Notes: generated from the letters alone by a model not told the origin. Shown: positions 53,808 to 63,694, numbered from the stretch's first letter. The stretch is 64,000 nt of DNA from Sphingomonadales bacterium UBA656 (GCA_002299895.1 DBOC01000011.1:42321-106320); one strand, 5' to 3'. Numbers and translations are program-made.

Positions 53808-55250
53808 ATGGACGCGCCTGTGGTTTCGTCCGCAATAGGGGTCGCGCTTTTGACAGATTGGATTTTGCCATTTCTGGCGGCAATGCAGCGCGAACTCTTT
53901 CTGTTCAGTGCCGTCTGGATATTGATAAGCGCAATCGATGATCTGTGTATCGATATCATCTGGATTGTCCGCCATTTCTATCACCGGCTGACCTTTTATC
54001 GCTACGCCCTGCCACGCACTGTGGAGCAACTCGTCGAACCACATGCCGACAAACGGTTCGCCGTCTTTGTTCCCGCTTGGGGGGAGGCAGAGGTCATTGG
54101 CGACATGCTACACAATTGCACGCGCCAGTGGGCAGCGCACGCCGGCCGATATCGCATCTTTGTCGGCTGCTACGCAAACGATCCCCAAACCGCAGCGGCA
54201 ATCACGCAAGCAGCCCGAACCAATGCTGACATCCAAATCGTTTACGTTGAACATGATGGCCCCACTACAAAAGCCGATTGCCTCAACCGATTATGGCGCG
54301 CACTGCTCGCAGACGAAGTAGTGGAAAGATATAGAGCAAAGGCGGTTGTTCTGCATGATGCAGAAGACTCGGTCCACGCCGATGAATTGCGTGTTTTCGA
54401 CTGTTTAGTAACGATGCGGGGCGCTGTGCAATTACCGGTTATTCCGGTGCGCACTGCTAACTCCCGATGGGTTAGCGGCCATTATTGCGATGAATTTGCA
54501 GAGGCGCATAGCAAAAATATGGTGGTACGCGAAGCGATAGGCGCGCCCTTGCCCTTGGCTGGGGTGGCATGTGCCATTGAACGCAATCTTATTGGGCGAC
54601 TTGCGCGATTAAACGGCGGAAGGCCATTCGATACGAACAGCCTGACAGAAGATTATGAGTTCGGCATCCGTATGGGCGCGGCTGGTGGGCGCACGATCAT
54701 GGCCCGGATATTTGACAGTGAAGGCAAGTTGGTGGGCACCAGGGCCTGTTTCCCAGATACACTGCAGACATCGGTTCGTCAGAAAACCCGGTGGTTAACG
54801 GGTATTGCACTGGCAGGTTGGGACAGGATCGGTTGGGAGGGCAATATCGCGCAGAAATGGATGTTATTCCAAGACCGGAAATCGATTTTCGGGACAATTG
54901 TTATCATCGCTGGGTATATCTGTCTGTTGCTCAGCGCCATCTTGGCCGCCGCGCAAGCACAGGGACTATATCAACCGCCAGCGCTGCGCGCTGACGTAAT
55001 CATATTGCTCTGGTTGAACTCGGCATTTTTGCTTTGGCGGCTTGCGGTGCGTGCCGGGTTTGTGGCGGCTCTATATGGCCCGAGAGAGGCCCTGCTGTCC
55101 GTTCCGCGCAGCATCGTTAGCAACGTGATTGCTATCATTGCGATGCGCCAGGCTTGCACCAATTATCTGCGGCATTGTTTGGGCGCGCCGCTGACATGGG
55201 ACAAGACTGCGCATCACGTCATGCCTGATAAGCTGGCACATAGCGACTGA
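53808..55250 (+). CDS. NfrB-like inner-membrane glycosyltransferase
   Basis: A 480-residue family 2 glycosyltransferase resembling NfrB and the cellulose synthase-type exporters. One membrane helix at about 29-50, the GT-A domain with FVPAWGEAEVI at 87-97, metal-binding HDAED at 183-187, TEDYEFG at 280-286 and QKTRW at 325-329 (Q-x-x-R-W), then three helices at about 362-449 and the end PLTWDKTAHHVMP. Unlike E. coli NfrB there is no C-terminal cyclic-di-GMP-type (MshEN) domain; the protein stops after the membrane part. Its stop overlaps the next gene (TGATG). Confidence 0.87.
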   Translation: MDAPVVSSAIGVALLTDWILPFLAAMQRELFLFSAVWILISAIDDLCIDIIWIVRHFYHRLTFYRYALPRTVEQLVEPHADKRFAVFVPAWGEAEVIGDMLHNCTRQWAAHAGRYRIFVGCYANDPQTAAAITQAARTNADIQIVYVEHDGPTTKADCLNRLWRALLADEVVERYRAKAVVLHDAEDSVHADELRVFDCLVTMRGAVQLPVIPVRTANSRWVSGHYCDEFAEAHSKNMVVREAIGAPLPLAGVACAIERNLIGRLARLNGGRPFDTNSLTEDYEFGIRMGAAGGRTIMARIFDSEGKLVGTRACFPDTLQTSVRQKTRWLTGIALAGWDRIGWEGNIAQKWMLFQDRKSIFGTIVIIAGYICLLLSAILAAAQAQGLYQPPALRADVIILLWLNSAFLLWRLAVRAGFVAALYGPREALLSVPRSIVSNVIAIIAMRQACTNYLRHCLGAPLTWDKTAHHVMPDKLAHSD

Positions 55251-56299
55251 TGCGTGGGCGGGCCTTCGGATTTGTTGCGATATTATGCGCAACCTGGGTC
55301 ACGGTTAGGGTTGGATTTATTCGCATCGTCGACGGAGATAAGCAAGTCGCGCCGCATCACAATGTTCCGGCTGACGCAATGGCGAACCCTATCACCGATA
55401 ATCGGCATGGTCGGCCGACCAGCCACGCGATCGCACAGGCGCGAAGCATCGCCATAAGTAAAAAAGATCTGATTTCATCACCCGTTCTAACGCGCGTGGA
55501 ACCTATGGCATTTTCTCCAAATCGCAGAAGCTACGCCATAAGGAGCAATGCGGGCGATTGGGTTGCTAATAACAAAGCTCTAGATCCTATATCATCCGAA
55601 GCCATCACATTCTCCTTAGTTGGACCCGCAGAAAAGCGGCGTTCCATACGCCTCATCAAGATATATGCGTATAGCTTCTGGCGGCAGGGCGACGCCGGAC
55701 AGGGGATGCTTAGCAGCGGACAATATGGCGGTAGTCAAAGTGCGCTGTTGATGACCATCCCAATGTTAAAGTTGGCGAAAGAAGTCGGCGCGTCATCTTT
55801 CGCGCTGATTGGTCGGGCATCGGTCGCCCATGACGATTTGCACGCACGCGAATGGTCGGCGGGGCTTCGCTGGCATCCATCAGCGACGTTTCCAGCGCAA
55901 TTGTCCCTAGAACGACGCTTTCGGCCAGATCGTCCTGATGCCGTTGCAGCGTTTATATCGGGCGTACATGACGGCACTTCATTGCCCTTGGGCTTTGCGC
56001 TCGACGGCTATGGACAGGCAGGGTTTGTGACAGGCAAATTCGGCGGTGGATTTGCCGACGGCCAATTGCATATATTGAAAAAAATGGTCAGCAACGGACC
56101 TGCTAAACTGGCGGCCGGCGCCGGTGCATGGGCGGGCGGGCAAAGCGACATCATGCGCGTCGACATCGGGCCAACCGCCCGCGTGAACCTACAGGCCGGT
56201 GCAACGTCGCTCCGGCTTGACGCAAGCTGGCGCTTTCGCATTATGGGCAATGCACGGCCCGACAATGGTCCTGCCGTCACTTTGTCCACCAGTTTCTAA
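55250..56299 (+). CDS. Putative outer-membrane partner of the NfrB-like protein
   Basis: A 349-residue protein with an N-terminal hydrophobic segment (FGFVAILCATWVTVRVGF), a hydrophilic middle of about 90 residues, and a C-terminal part rich in alternating strands (IRLIKIYAYSFWRQ, LRWHPSATFPAQLSLERRF, VNLQAGATSLRLDASWRFR) ending in Phe, as outer-membrane barrels do. The C-terminal part may correspond to the barrel region of NfrA. It is coupled to the NfrB-like gene. Identification rests on position and strand pattern. Confidence 0.6.
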   Translation: MRGRAFGFVAILCATWVTVRVGFIRIVDGDKQVAPHHNVPADAMANPITDNRHGRPTSHAIAQARSIAISKKDLISSPVLTRVEPMAFSPNRRSYAIRSNAGDWVANNKALDPISSEAITFSLVGPAEKRRSIRLIKIYAYSFWRQGDAGQGMLSSGQYGGSQSALLMTIPMLKLAKEVGASSFALIGRASVAHDDLHAREWSAGLRWHPSATFPAQLSLERRFRPDRPDAVAAFISGVHDGTSLPLGFALDGYGQAGFVTGKFGGGFADGQLHILKKMVSNGPAKLAAGAGAWAGGQSDIMRVDIGPTARVNLQAGATSLRLDASWRFRIMGNARPDNGPAVTLSTSF

Positions 56300-56350
56300 A
56301 CCCGCGCCTTTATCCTGCCGTCAAATGCCGTTAGGGTCCGATAGTCGATC

Positions 56351-57265
56351 ATGGATATTTATCTGCCAATAGCCAATCTGTCGGTCAACGCGCTGGTGAT
56401 CATCCTTTTGGGTGGCGGCGTCGGCGTGCTGTCGGGCATGTTCGGCGTCGGTGGTGGATTCCTAACAACGCCTTTGCTTATATTCTACGGTATCCCGCCC
56501 GCGGTGGCCGCAGCCTCTGCATCCACACAGGTGACAGGGGCAAGTGTCTCGGGCGTGTTCGCACATATGAAACGCGGCGGGGTCGATTTCCAAATGGGCG
56601 GCGTGCTCGTGGTGGGCGGGATATTCGGTACAGGCGCGGGCGCCGCGATATTTGAGATATTGGAAGCGCTTGGCCAGATCGATACCGTCATCAATATCCT
56701 TTATGTGCTGATGTTGGGAAGCATCGGTGGCTTGATGGCCAAGGAAAGCCTAACCAACGTCCTTGCCGTGCGGGCCGGAAAGCCGGTTACTGCAGCCAAA
56801 CGCCGACACCATCCGTTAGTGGCCAATTTGCCCATGCGCTGGCGTTTCTATCGCTCCGGTCTTTATGTATCGCCTATCGCGCCTTTGATATTAGGCTTTA
56901 TCACAGGCATCATGACTATGCTGCTTGGCGTCGGCGGTGGGTTCATCATGGTTCCCGCGATGCTCTATCTTTTGGGCATGGGCGCGCAAGTTGTGGTCGG
57001 CACATCCTTATTCCAGATTTTGTTCGTCACGATAGCGTCAACGATGATGCACAGCCTGACCACCAAAGCTGTCGATATCGTGCTGGCCGTGTTCTTGCTG
57101 ATTGGCAGTGTGACTGGGGCGCAAATCGGCGCGCGTCTGGCACAACGCATGCGGCCAGAATATCTACGCCTCTTTCTCGCTGCAATCGTGCTTCTGGTCG
57201 CGATCCGCATGGCGCTTGGTCTGGGCTGGCGTCCCGACGAAATCTATACGTTGCAGGCGTTATGA
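56351..57265 (+). CDS. Sulfite exporter TauE/SafE family protein
   Basis: A 304-residue permease with eight membrane segments in two repeats, each opening with a glycine-rich block (GMFGVGGGFLTTPLLIFYGI and TMLLGVGGGFIMVPAMLYLL). The family exports or imports sulfur compounds and organic anions. Its stop overlaps the TIGR02186 gene start by 4 bases. Confidence 0.92.
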   Translation: MDIYLPIANLSVNALVIILLGGGVGVLSGMFGVGGGFLTTPLLIFYGIPPAVAAASASTQVTGASVSGVFAHMKRGGVDFQMGGVLVVGGIFGTGAGAAIFEILEALGQIDTVINILYVLMLGSIGGLMAKESLTNVLAVRAGKPVTAAKRRHHPLVANLPMRWRFYRSGLYVSPIAPLILGFITGIMTMLLGVGGGFIMVPAMLYLLGMGAQVVVGTSLFQILFVTIASTMMHSLTTKAVDIVLAVFLLIGSVTGAQIGARLAQRMRPEYLRLFLAAIVLLVAIRMALGLGWRPDEIYTLQAL

Positions 57266-58026
57266 TCCGTTTATTCGCCCTGATATTGTTTTTGCTGCCA
57301 ATATCGGCAAGCGCACAAAACGCACCCAAATTGGTGCCAGATGTGTCACAACGAGAAATCAATATTCAGTCCGGATTCACAGGCACCGAAATGCTGTTAT
57401 TCGGGGCCATCATCTACCCACGTGGCGTGGCACCAGAGGGGCAAGTCGATGTGGCGGTCGTTCTGCGCGGGCCAACCCGGTCGGTGACTTTACGGGAAAA
57501 GCAGAAAATTGCCGGTATCTGGATTAACGCTGACAGTAGCGATTTCCGTTCCGTTCCCGCATATTATGCCATTGCGTCATCACGGCCACTGGAGCAGATC
57601 ATCAACAATAAAACTGCCGCGATTTATGAGCTTGGCCTGGACCGCCTGCAATTGTCGCCTAGCGGCGAGGTTAATGCCACCGAGCAGCGCCGCTTTGTCG
57701 ACGGACTGGTGGACTTAAATCGCCGCAACGGTCTTTTCCGCCAAGAGGCAGGCGCAGTCGAAATCACCGATCAGGTGCTATATCGCGCGCGCCTCAACAT
57801 TCCGTCTAGTGTACCCGTCGGCGTGTACACTGCCGAAACTTTGCTCATTCGCGATGGCCGAGTAATTGTGGCCGACGACAATGTCGAAGTCCGGATACGC
57901 AAAACCGGGTTCGAGCAATTGGTCACCATTTTGGCGCAGGATTATGCACTATTTTATGGCGCAATGGCGGTGCTTGTCTCATTGCTGCTCGGCTGGTTTG
58001 CCGGATTTATATTCAATCGGCTATAG
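57262..58026 (+). CDS. TIGR02186 family membrane-anchored protein
   Basis: A 254-residue protein of the TIGR02186 family, known from alphaproteobacteria next to TauE/SafE genes. A signal peptide ends near SASAQN; the large periplasmic part has LVPDVSQREINIQSGFTGTE and RRNGLFRQEAG; a single C-terminal helix (FYGAMAVLVSLLLGWFAGFI) anchors it. It probably works with the adjacent TauE/SafE permease; the biochemical role is not known. Confidence 0.88.
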   Translation: MIRLFALILFLLPISASAQNAPKLVPDVSQREINIQSGFTGTEMLLFGAIIYPRGVAPEGQVDVAVVLRGPTRSVTLREKQKIAGIWINADSSDFRSVPAYYAIASSRPLEQIINNKTAAIYELGLDRLQLSPSGEVNATEQRRFVDGLVDLNRRNGLFRQEAGAVEITDQVLYRARLNIPSSVPVGVYTAETLLIRDGRVIVADDNVEVRIRKTGFEQLVTILAQDYALFYGAMAVLVSLLLGWFAGFIFNRL

Positions 58027-58068
58027 GCCGTCGCTGATGCGCGCGTTGGATCTCGGCCATTTAGCTTC

Positions 58069-60693
58069 TCACTCGTTCAGATTTGGCCGCAAATATTGCC
58101 GTGCACGATCTAGGTCCAGCCCTCGCCGCGCTGCGTAATCCGACACCTGATCTTCGCCAATGCGAGCGACACCAAAATATTCAGATTGCGGGTGGCCGAA
58201 ATAAAAGCCGCTTACGGCGGCGGTCGGTAACATGGCAAAGCTCTCGGTCAAAGTAATGCCCGTATGATATGTGGCATCCAACAGGTCGAACAATGTCGGC
58301 TTCAGGCTATGGTCTGGACAGGCAGGATAGCCGGGGGCTGGCCGAATGCCGCGATACTCTTCGCGGTTGAGCGCCTCAGACGTGAATTGTTCATCAGGAG
58401 CATAGCCCCATAAATCTTTGCGGACATGTTCGTGCATCCGCTCGGCAAAGGCCTCCGCCAAGCGGTCCGCCAGCGCCTTCAGCATGATGTCCGAATAATC
58501 GTCCATATTGGCTTTGAAATCAGCCAAATGCGTCTCTATGCCGTGACCAGTGGTCACTGCAAATCCACCAATCCAATCACCGTCCCGGCTAATGAAATCG
58601 GCAAGACACATGTTAGCTTTACCTTCGCGCTTGGCGATTTGCTGGCGCAAAAACGGTAAGCGGACAGGCGCCTCCGTCTTGTCGCAATAGACAAGCACGT
58701 CATCGCCGTTTCGCGAACAGGGCCACAGGCCAGCAACGCCTTTGGCGCGAAGCCATTTTTCATGGATGATCTTGTCGAGCATGGCGTTGGCATCAGCAAA
58801 CAGGCTGGTCGCGCTTTCGCCGACAATTTCATCAGTCAAAATCGCTGGATAATTGCCATGCAATTCCCATGCCCGGAAAAATGGGGTCCAGTCGATATAG
58901 TTGCGCAAGTCGGCCAAGTCCCAATCATCATAGACATGGACACCGGGCTTTTGCGGCGCGGCTGGCTTTAGGCTTTCGTCGATTTCAAAGGCATTGGCGC
59001 GCGCTTCTTCCAGCGTGGCTAGCGGCTTTGCTGTCTTGCCCGCGCGGGCATCGCGGATATCGCTATATTCGGCGCGGGTATCGGCAACGAACTTATCCGC
59101 CATACTGTCGCTCACCAATGTGCCTGCAACCCCGACCGCACGCGAGGCGTCGAGCACATGGATTACGGGACCGGAATAGACGGGCTCAATGCGCAATGCC
59201 GTATGTGTTTTCGACGTGGTTGCGCCGCCGATCATCAGCGGCATAGACATGCCCGCTTTTTCCATTTCCTCGGCAACGGTTACCATTTCGTCAAGCGAAG
59301 GGGTAATAAGACCCGACAGCCCAATCATATCGGCATCATGTTCGACCGCCGCTTGCAAGATTGTCGGCCATGGCACCATGACGCCCAGATCTACAATTTC
59401 AAAGCCATTGCACTGAAGCACCACGCCTACGATATTCTTACCAATATCATGCACGTCACCCTTCACGGTGGCCATGATGATCTTACCTTTGCCCTTGGCA
59501 CCCGCCTCTTTTTCAGCCTCAATATAGGGGAAGAGATGCGCGACCGCTTTCTTCATGACGCGCGCAGACTTCACAACTTGCGGCAGGAACATGCGGCCTG
59601 ATCCAAACAGATCGCCCACGACATTCATGCCGTCCATCAACGGCCCTTCAATAACCTCTATGGGACGACCGCCCGCAAACTTTGTGGCAAGCCGCGCTTC
59701 TTCGGTGTCCTCGACAATATGCGCATCAATACCTTTGACCAAGGCATGTTCCAACCTTTTGGTCACAGGCCACCCGCGCCATTCGGCCTCTGCTTTTTCC
59801 TGCGCCACATCGGTCCCGCGATATTTCTCGGCCAGCGCGATCAGACGCTCGGTCGCATCGGGGTCGCGGTTGAGGATGACATCTTCGCAAGCAACGCGCA
59901 GTTCAGGGTCAATGTCATCATAAATATCAAGCTGCCCTGCGTTAACGATGGCCATATCAAGCCCTGCAGGAATTGCATGATAGAGAAAAATGGAGTGCAT
60001 CGCGCGACGCACAGGTTCATTGCCACGGAAGCTAAACGACAGGTTGGAAAGCCCGCCCGAATAATGCGCATGCGGGCAAAGGACGCGGAGTTCCTTTATC
60101 GCCTCGATAAAGTCGACACCGTAATTATTATGCTCCTCAATTCCTGTTGCCACCGCAAAGATATTGGGATCGAAAATGATGTCTTCAGGCGGGAAGCCGA
60201 TGCCAATCAGTAAATCGTAAGCGCGTTTGCAAATCTCGACCTTACGGGCTTGCGTGTCGGCTTGGCCGGTTTCATCGAACGCCATGACCACAACAGCTGC
60301 GCCATAAGCCATGCATAAGCGCGCATGATGCAGGAACGCTTCTTCGCCTTCCTTCATGGATATCGAATTGACGATGGGCTTGCCAGAAACGCATTTCAAC
60401 CCAGCCTCAATCACGCTCCATTTGGAACTGTCGATCATTAACGGCACGCGGGCGATATCTGGTTCTGCAGCGATACGCTTGATGAAAGTCGTCATCGCTT
60501 CGTGCGCGTCCAACAGGCCTTCATCCATGTTGATGTCGATGATCTGCGCACCATTTTCGACCTGGTCGCGCGCCACTTCAACGGCGGATTCATAATCGCC
60601 TGCGAGGATCAGCTTTTTGAACTTGGCACTGCCAGTGACATTGGTGCGCTCGCCAATGTTGACGAAGCGGGAAGAGGAAGCGGTAGAGGACAT
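58069..60693 (-). CDS. metH: Methionine synthase, folate/B12/activation part (split MetH)
   Basis: An 874-residue protein covering the second to fourth domains of cobalamin-dependent MetH. The folate domain opens with RFVNIGERTNVTGSAKFKKL; B12 binding is marked by VKGDVHDIGKNIVGVVLQCN (D-x-H-x-x-G), GLSGLITPSLDEM and GGATTSKTHTA; the reactivation domain has RPAPGYPACPDHSLK. The homocysteine domain is encoded separately 21 bp upstream. Summed length, 1222, matches a one-piece MetH. Confidence 0.95.
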   Translation of the reverse strand: MSSTASSSRFVNIGERTNVTGSAKFKKLILAGDYESAVEVARDQVENGAQIIDINMDEGLLDAHEAMTTFIKRIAAEPDIARVPLMIDSSKWSVIEAGLKCVSGKPIVNSISMKEGEEAFLHHARLCMAYGAAVVVMAFDETGQADTQARKVEICKRAYDLLIGIGFPPEDIIFDPNIFAVATGIEEHNNYGVDFIEAIKELRVLCPHAHYSGGLSNLSFSFRGNEPVRRAMHSIFLYHAIPAGLDMAIVNAGQLDIYDDIDPELRVACEDVILNRDPDATERLIALAEKYRGTDVAQEKAEAEWRGWPVTKRLEHALVKGIDAHIVEDTEEARLATKFAGGRPIEVIEGPLMDGMNVVGDLFGSGRMFLPQVVKSARVMKKAVAHLFPYIEAEKEAGAKGKGKIIMATVKGDVHDIGKNIVGVVLQCNGFEIVDLGVMVPWPTILQAAVEHDADMIGLSGLITPSLDEMVTVAEEMEKAGMSMPLMIGGATTSKTHTALRIEPVYSGPVIHVLDASRAVGVAGTLVSDSMADKFVADTRAEYSDIRDARAGKTAKPLATLEEARANAFEIDESLKPAAPQKPGVHVYDDWDLADLRNYIDWTPFFRAWELHGNYPAILTDEIVGESATSLFADANAMLDKIIHEKWLRAKGVAGLWPCSRNGDDVLVYCDKTEAPVRLPFLRQQIAKREGKANMCLADFISRDGDWIGGFAVTTGHGIETHLADFKANMDDYSDIMLKALADRLAEAFAERMHEHVRKDLWGYAPDEQFTSEALNREEYRGIRPAPGYPACPDHSLKPTLFDLLDATYHTGITLTESFAMLPTAAVSGFYFGHPQSEYFGVARIGEDQVSDYAARRGLDLDRARQYLRPNLNE

Positions 60694-60714
60694 TTTTGTT
60701 CTGCTTTATAAGGG

Positions 60715-61761
60715 TCAAGCGGCCATGATGAAGGGTTCGAGCCCGGCCAGTCGGGTCACAATATCGGCCGTCGGAATGGAACGTGGCGCACGGCCCGCAA
60801 CTGCCTTGGCGATTGCGGCGATATGCGCAGGGGTTGTGCCGCAGCAACCGCCAATGACATTTACCAGACCATCGTCGAGCCATTGGCCAATCAATTGTGC
60901 CGTAGTTTCGGGCAACTCATCATATTCTGCCAAGTCATTGGGCAGACCTGCATTGGGATAGGCCATCACAAGCGTGTCTGCTTGCTTGGACAATGCAGCC
61001 AGATGCGGACGCAAAAGATCGGCACCAAAAGAGCAATTCAGCCCAATGGTCAGCGGTTTGACATGTCGGATTGCAGCCCAAAATGCTTCCACCGTATGGC
61101 CTGACAGATTTCGGCCAGCCATATCCGTTATGGTCATAGATATCATCAACGGCACATCGCGCCTACATGCAGCGGCAGCCTCTTGTGCAGCCATCGCCGC
61201 GCATTTGGCGTTAAGGGTGTCGAAAATGGTTTCAATCAAAAGGAAATCGACGCCACCTTCGATCAACGCGTCGCATTGCTCCCGATAGACATCTTTCAAA
61301 TAATCGAAATCTATCTCACGATAGCCCGGGTCATTGACATCGGGTGACAAGGACAGGGTTTTGTTGGTCGGACCAATCGACCCGGCCACAAACCGTTTTA
61401 TGCCGTCCTTCGCCTCAGCAGCTTCGCAACAAGCGCGCGCCAGCTTAGCAGATTCCATGTTTAGCTGCCGGACCAAATGCTCACATCCATAATCGGCCAT
61501 GCTGATTTTTGTTGCGCTGAACGTGTTGGTCTCGATCATATCGGCACCTGCATCCAAATAGGCGCTGTGGATAGCGCCCACGACGTCGGGCCGCGTGATC
61601 GACAAAAGGTCGTTATTACCCTTTTGATCGTGCGTCAGTTCAAGCGTGCCGCGATAATCGGCCTCAGACAGTTTATAGCCTTGAATCGCGGTGCCGTAGC
61701 CGCCATCGAAAACCAATATCTGTTGCGCCGCACGCGCGACAAAGGCTTCCCGCGCGCTCAT
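60715..61761 (-). CDS. Homocysteine S-methyltransferase part of split MetH
   Basis: A 348-residue barrel holding the homocysteine domain of MetH. Zinc ligands are Cys243 in GLNCSFGAD and Cys306-Cys307 in IGGCCGTTPAHI; ILVFDGGYGTAIQGYKLSEA and FVAGSIGPTNKTLSLSP are usual for the family. It ends just where the folate domain begins in fused MetH. Start overlaps the metF stop by 4 bases. Confidence 0.94.
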   Translation of the reverse strand: MSAREAFVARAAQQILVFDGGYGTAIQGYKLSEADYRGTLELTHDQKGNNDLLSITRPDVVGAIHSAYLDAGADMIETNTFSATKISMADYGCEHLVRQLNMESAKLARACCEAAEAKDGIKRFVAGSIGPTNKTLSLSPDVNDPGYREIDFDYLKDVYREQCDALIEGGVDFLLIETIFDTLNAKCAAMAAQEAAAACRRDVPLMISMTITDMAGRNLSGHTVEAFWAAIRHVKPLTIGLNCSFGADLLRPHLAALSKQADTLVMAYPNAGLPNDLAEYDELPETTAQLIGQWLDDGLVNVIGGCCGTTPAHIAAIAKAVAGRAPRSIPTADIVTRLAGLEPFIMAA

Positions 61762-62699
61762 GCGGCGACCTTTTGCGCTACATCCGCGGGCCGCTTACCC
61801 AGCAAGTGGCAAATCGCGTAAGATAGCTCGGCGCGGTTTAGGGTGTAGAAGTGAAATTCCCGAACGCCGCCCGCATATAATTTCCGGCACATTTCTGCCG
61901 AAACAGTGGCCGCCACCAATTGTCGGGCGGAGGGATGATCATCCAATCCCTTAAACACATCTGCCATCCAATCAGGTATCGCGGTCCCGGTCATTTGCGA
62001 CATGCGGGTAATCGCCGCGAAGTTCGACACGGGCATGATGCCCGGCACAATTTCTGCATCAACGCCTGCCGCTGCAGCCGCATCGCGGAAACGGAAGAAA
62101 GTTTCGGGTTCAAAAAAGAATTGCGTTATTGCGCGGCTCGCGCCGGAATCTAACTTGCGTTTGAGAAAATCAATGTCTGCCGCAGCAGACAAGGCCTCTG
62201 GATGGGTTTCTGGATAAGCGCTGACCGAAATTTCAAACGGGTGCAGCTTGCGCAAACCTTCCACCAGTTCCGCCGCGCTGGCATAGCCATCGGGATGCGG
62301 GACAAATTGGCCGTCAGAACTAGGGGCGTCGCCGCGTAGCGCAACAATATGACGAACCCCTGCTTCCCAATAAGCGTTGGCGACATCAGCAATTTCACCC
62401 TTGGATGCTTCGACGCAGGTCAAATGAGCGGCTGCTGGAATAGCAGTCTCGCGGGCGATGCGCGCCACGGTGTTATGCGTGCGTTCGCGCGTTGTGCCAC
62501 CTGCCCCATAAGTTACCGAGACAAAGCGGGGACCGAGCGGCGCGAGCGTCACAACCGAATCCCAAAGCTGCTCTTCCATCTTCTCCGTTTTGGGCGGGAA
62601 AAATTCGAAGCTGATTTCACAATCGCCGGGAAGCCCTGCAAAAAGGGGCGAGGCAATTGCTCGGCTGGCCTCCTGCATCTGCGCAAGTGGGAGAATCAT
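61758..62699 (-). CDS. metF: Methylenetetrahydrofolate reductase
   Basis: A 313-residue FAD enzyme making 5-methyl-tetrahydrofolate for MetH. ISFEFFPPKTEKMEEQLW, VSVTYGAGGTTRERT, HIVALRGDAP and SRAITQFFFEPETFFRF are canonical. Overlaps both neighbours by 4 bases (ATGA), so regulator, metF and the homocysteine methyltransferase are one operon. Confidence 0.96.
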   Translation of the reverse strand: MILPLAQMQEASRAIASPLFAGLPGDCEISFEFFPPKTEKMEEQLWDSVVTLAPLGPRFVSVTYGAGGTTRERTHNTVARIARETAIPAAAHLTCVEASKGEIADVANAYWEAGVRHIVALRGDAPSSDGQFVPHPDGYASAAELVEGLRKLHPFEISVSAYPETHPEALSAAADIDFLKRKLDSGASRAITQFFFEPETFFRFRDAAAAAGVDAEIVPGIMPVSNFAAITRMSQMTGTAIPDWMADVFKGLDDHPSARQLVAATVSAEMCRKLYAGGVREFHFYTLNRAELSYAICHLLGKRPADVAQKVAA

Positions 62700-63694
62700 G
62701 AAACGATCCTTAAATTGTTTTTTAGGGTGAGATTATGTGTGGGACGCGGTTGCTGAGCCGAAAGTTTTTCGCCCATCCAGACTTTGACCACTAAAGCGCC
62801 TGCCTCAAGTGCCGTTTGATGCACCATCTGCAAACCGTGACTATGAAATGCCTTTTTCATGAAATCATCGGAAAAGCCAAGCCGCGCGTGGGCATGCACC
62901 GTGCGCAATTCTTCCAGATTATGCGCGGCAAAATCCACGATAACCAGTCGGCCACCCAGCGCAATCGTACGGATCGCTTCGGCAATAACCGCTTCGGGGT
63001 GCTGTGCATAATGCAAGACCTGATGAAAGATAACCGTGTCAAATTCACCATCCGCCACGGGGAGCATGTTGAAGTCGCCCAGTTTGATATCAACCTTATT
63101 GGCGATTTCGGGACTTAAGTTGGCGATTTTCGCGCGGGCAAGCCGCAGCATTTCTGGGCTACTATCGATCGCGACAAGCCGACTGGCGTCGGCTGCAAAT
63201 AATTCGACAATGCGTCCAGTACCAGTACCCACATCAAGCACTTGGCCTAAGGGAGCGCTATGCAGCACCTGCGCTAGCCGCGCTTCAACTTCCGAATCGG
63301 CAATGTGCAATGATCTGAGTGAATCCCACTCATCGGCATGCGCCGCAAAATATTGCGCTGCCATGTCGGTGCGCGCGTTGCGGACCTCATCCAATCGAAG
63401 CAGGTCGCGCTGGAAAGCCCTTGCCTGCGACACATCGGCCTCTGCCAATAATGATGCAAGTGAGCCGTCGGTTAACAGCCCACTAGGCCTTAAGAATACC
63501 CAGCTTCCCTCCTTGCGACGTTCCAAAAGCCCAGCTTCATCTAGGATCCGAATATGTCGGGAAACGCGAGGCTGGCTCTGATCGAGTATTTGAACCAATT
63601 CACCTACAGATAGCTCAAGCCGGCGCGCTAGAAACACGATTCGTAACCGTGTAGGATCGGCTAAAGCCCGCATGATGTTTAACAAATTGATCAT
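62696..63694 (-). CDS. ArsR family regulator fused to a SAM-dependent methyltransferase
   Basis: A 332-residue fusion. An ArsR winged helix covers about residues 1-85 (MRALADPTRLRIVFLARRLE, QSQPRVSRHIRILDEAGLLE), and a class I methyltransferase fold about 140-300 (VLDVGTGTGRIVELFA, LVAIDSSPEMLRLARAKI, VIFHQVLHYAQHPEAVI). The SAM pocket may serve as sensor for SAM or SAH, as proposed for SahR/SamR-type regulators of methionine genes. It heads the met operon and has a perfect palindrome 8 bp before its start. An ATG 21 bases later is an alternative start. Confidence 0.9.
   Translation of the reverse strand: MINLLNIMRALADPTRLRIVFLARRLELSVGELVQILDQSQPRVSRHIRILDEAGLLERRKEGSWVFLRPSGLLTDGSLASLLAEADVSQARAFQRDLLRLDEVRNARTDMAAQYFAAHADEWDSLRSLHIADSEVEARLAQVLHSAPLGQVLDVGTGTGRIVELFAADASRLVAIDSSPEMLRLARAKIANLSPEIANKVDIKLGDFNMLPVADGEFDTVIFHQVLHYAQHPEAVIAEAIRTIALGGRLVIVDFAAHNLEELRTVHAHARLGFSDDFMKKAFHSHGLQMVHQTALEAGALVVKVWMGEKLSAQQPRPTHNLTLKNNLRIVS

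Noticed and set aside
60733..60744. tRNA-like T-loop GGGTTCGAGCCC
   Set aside because: It encodes the C-terminus of the homocysteine methyltransferase (LAGLEPFIMA); no cloverleaf around it.
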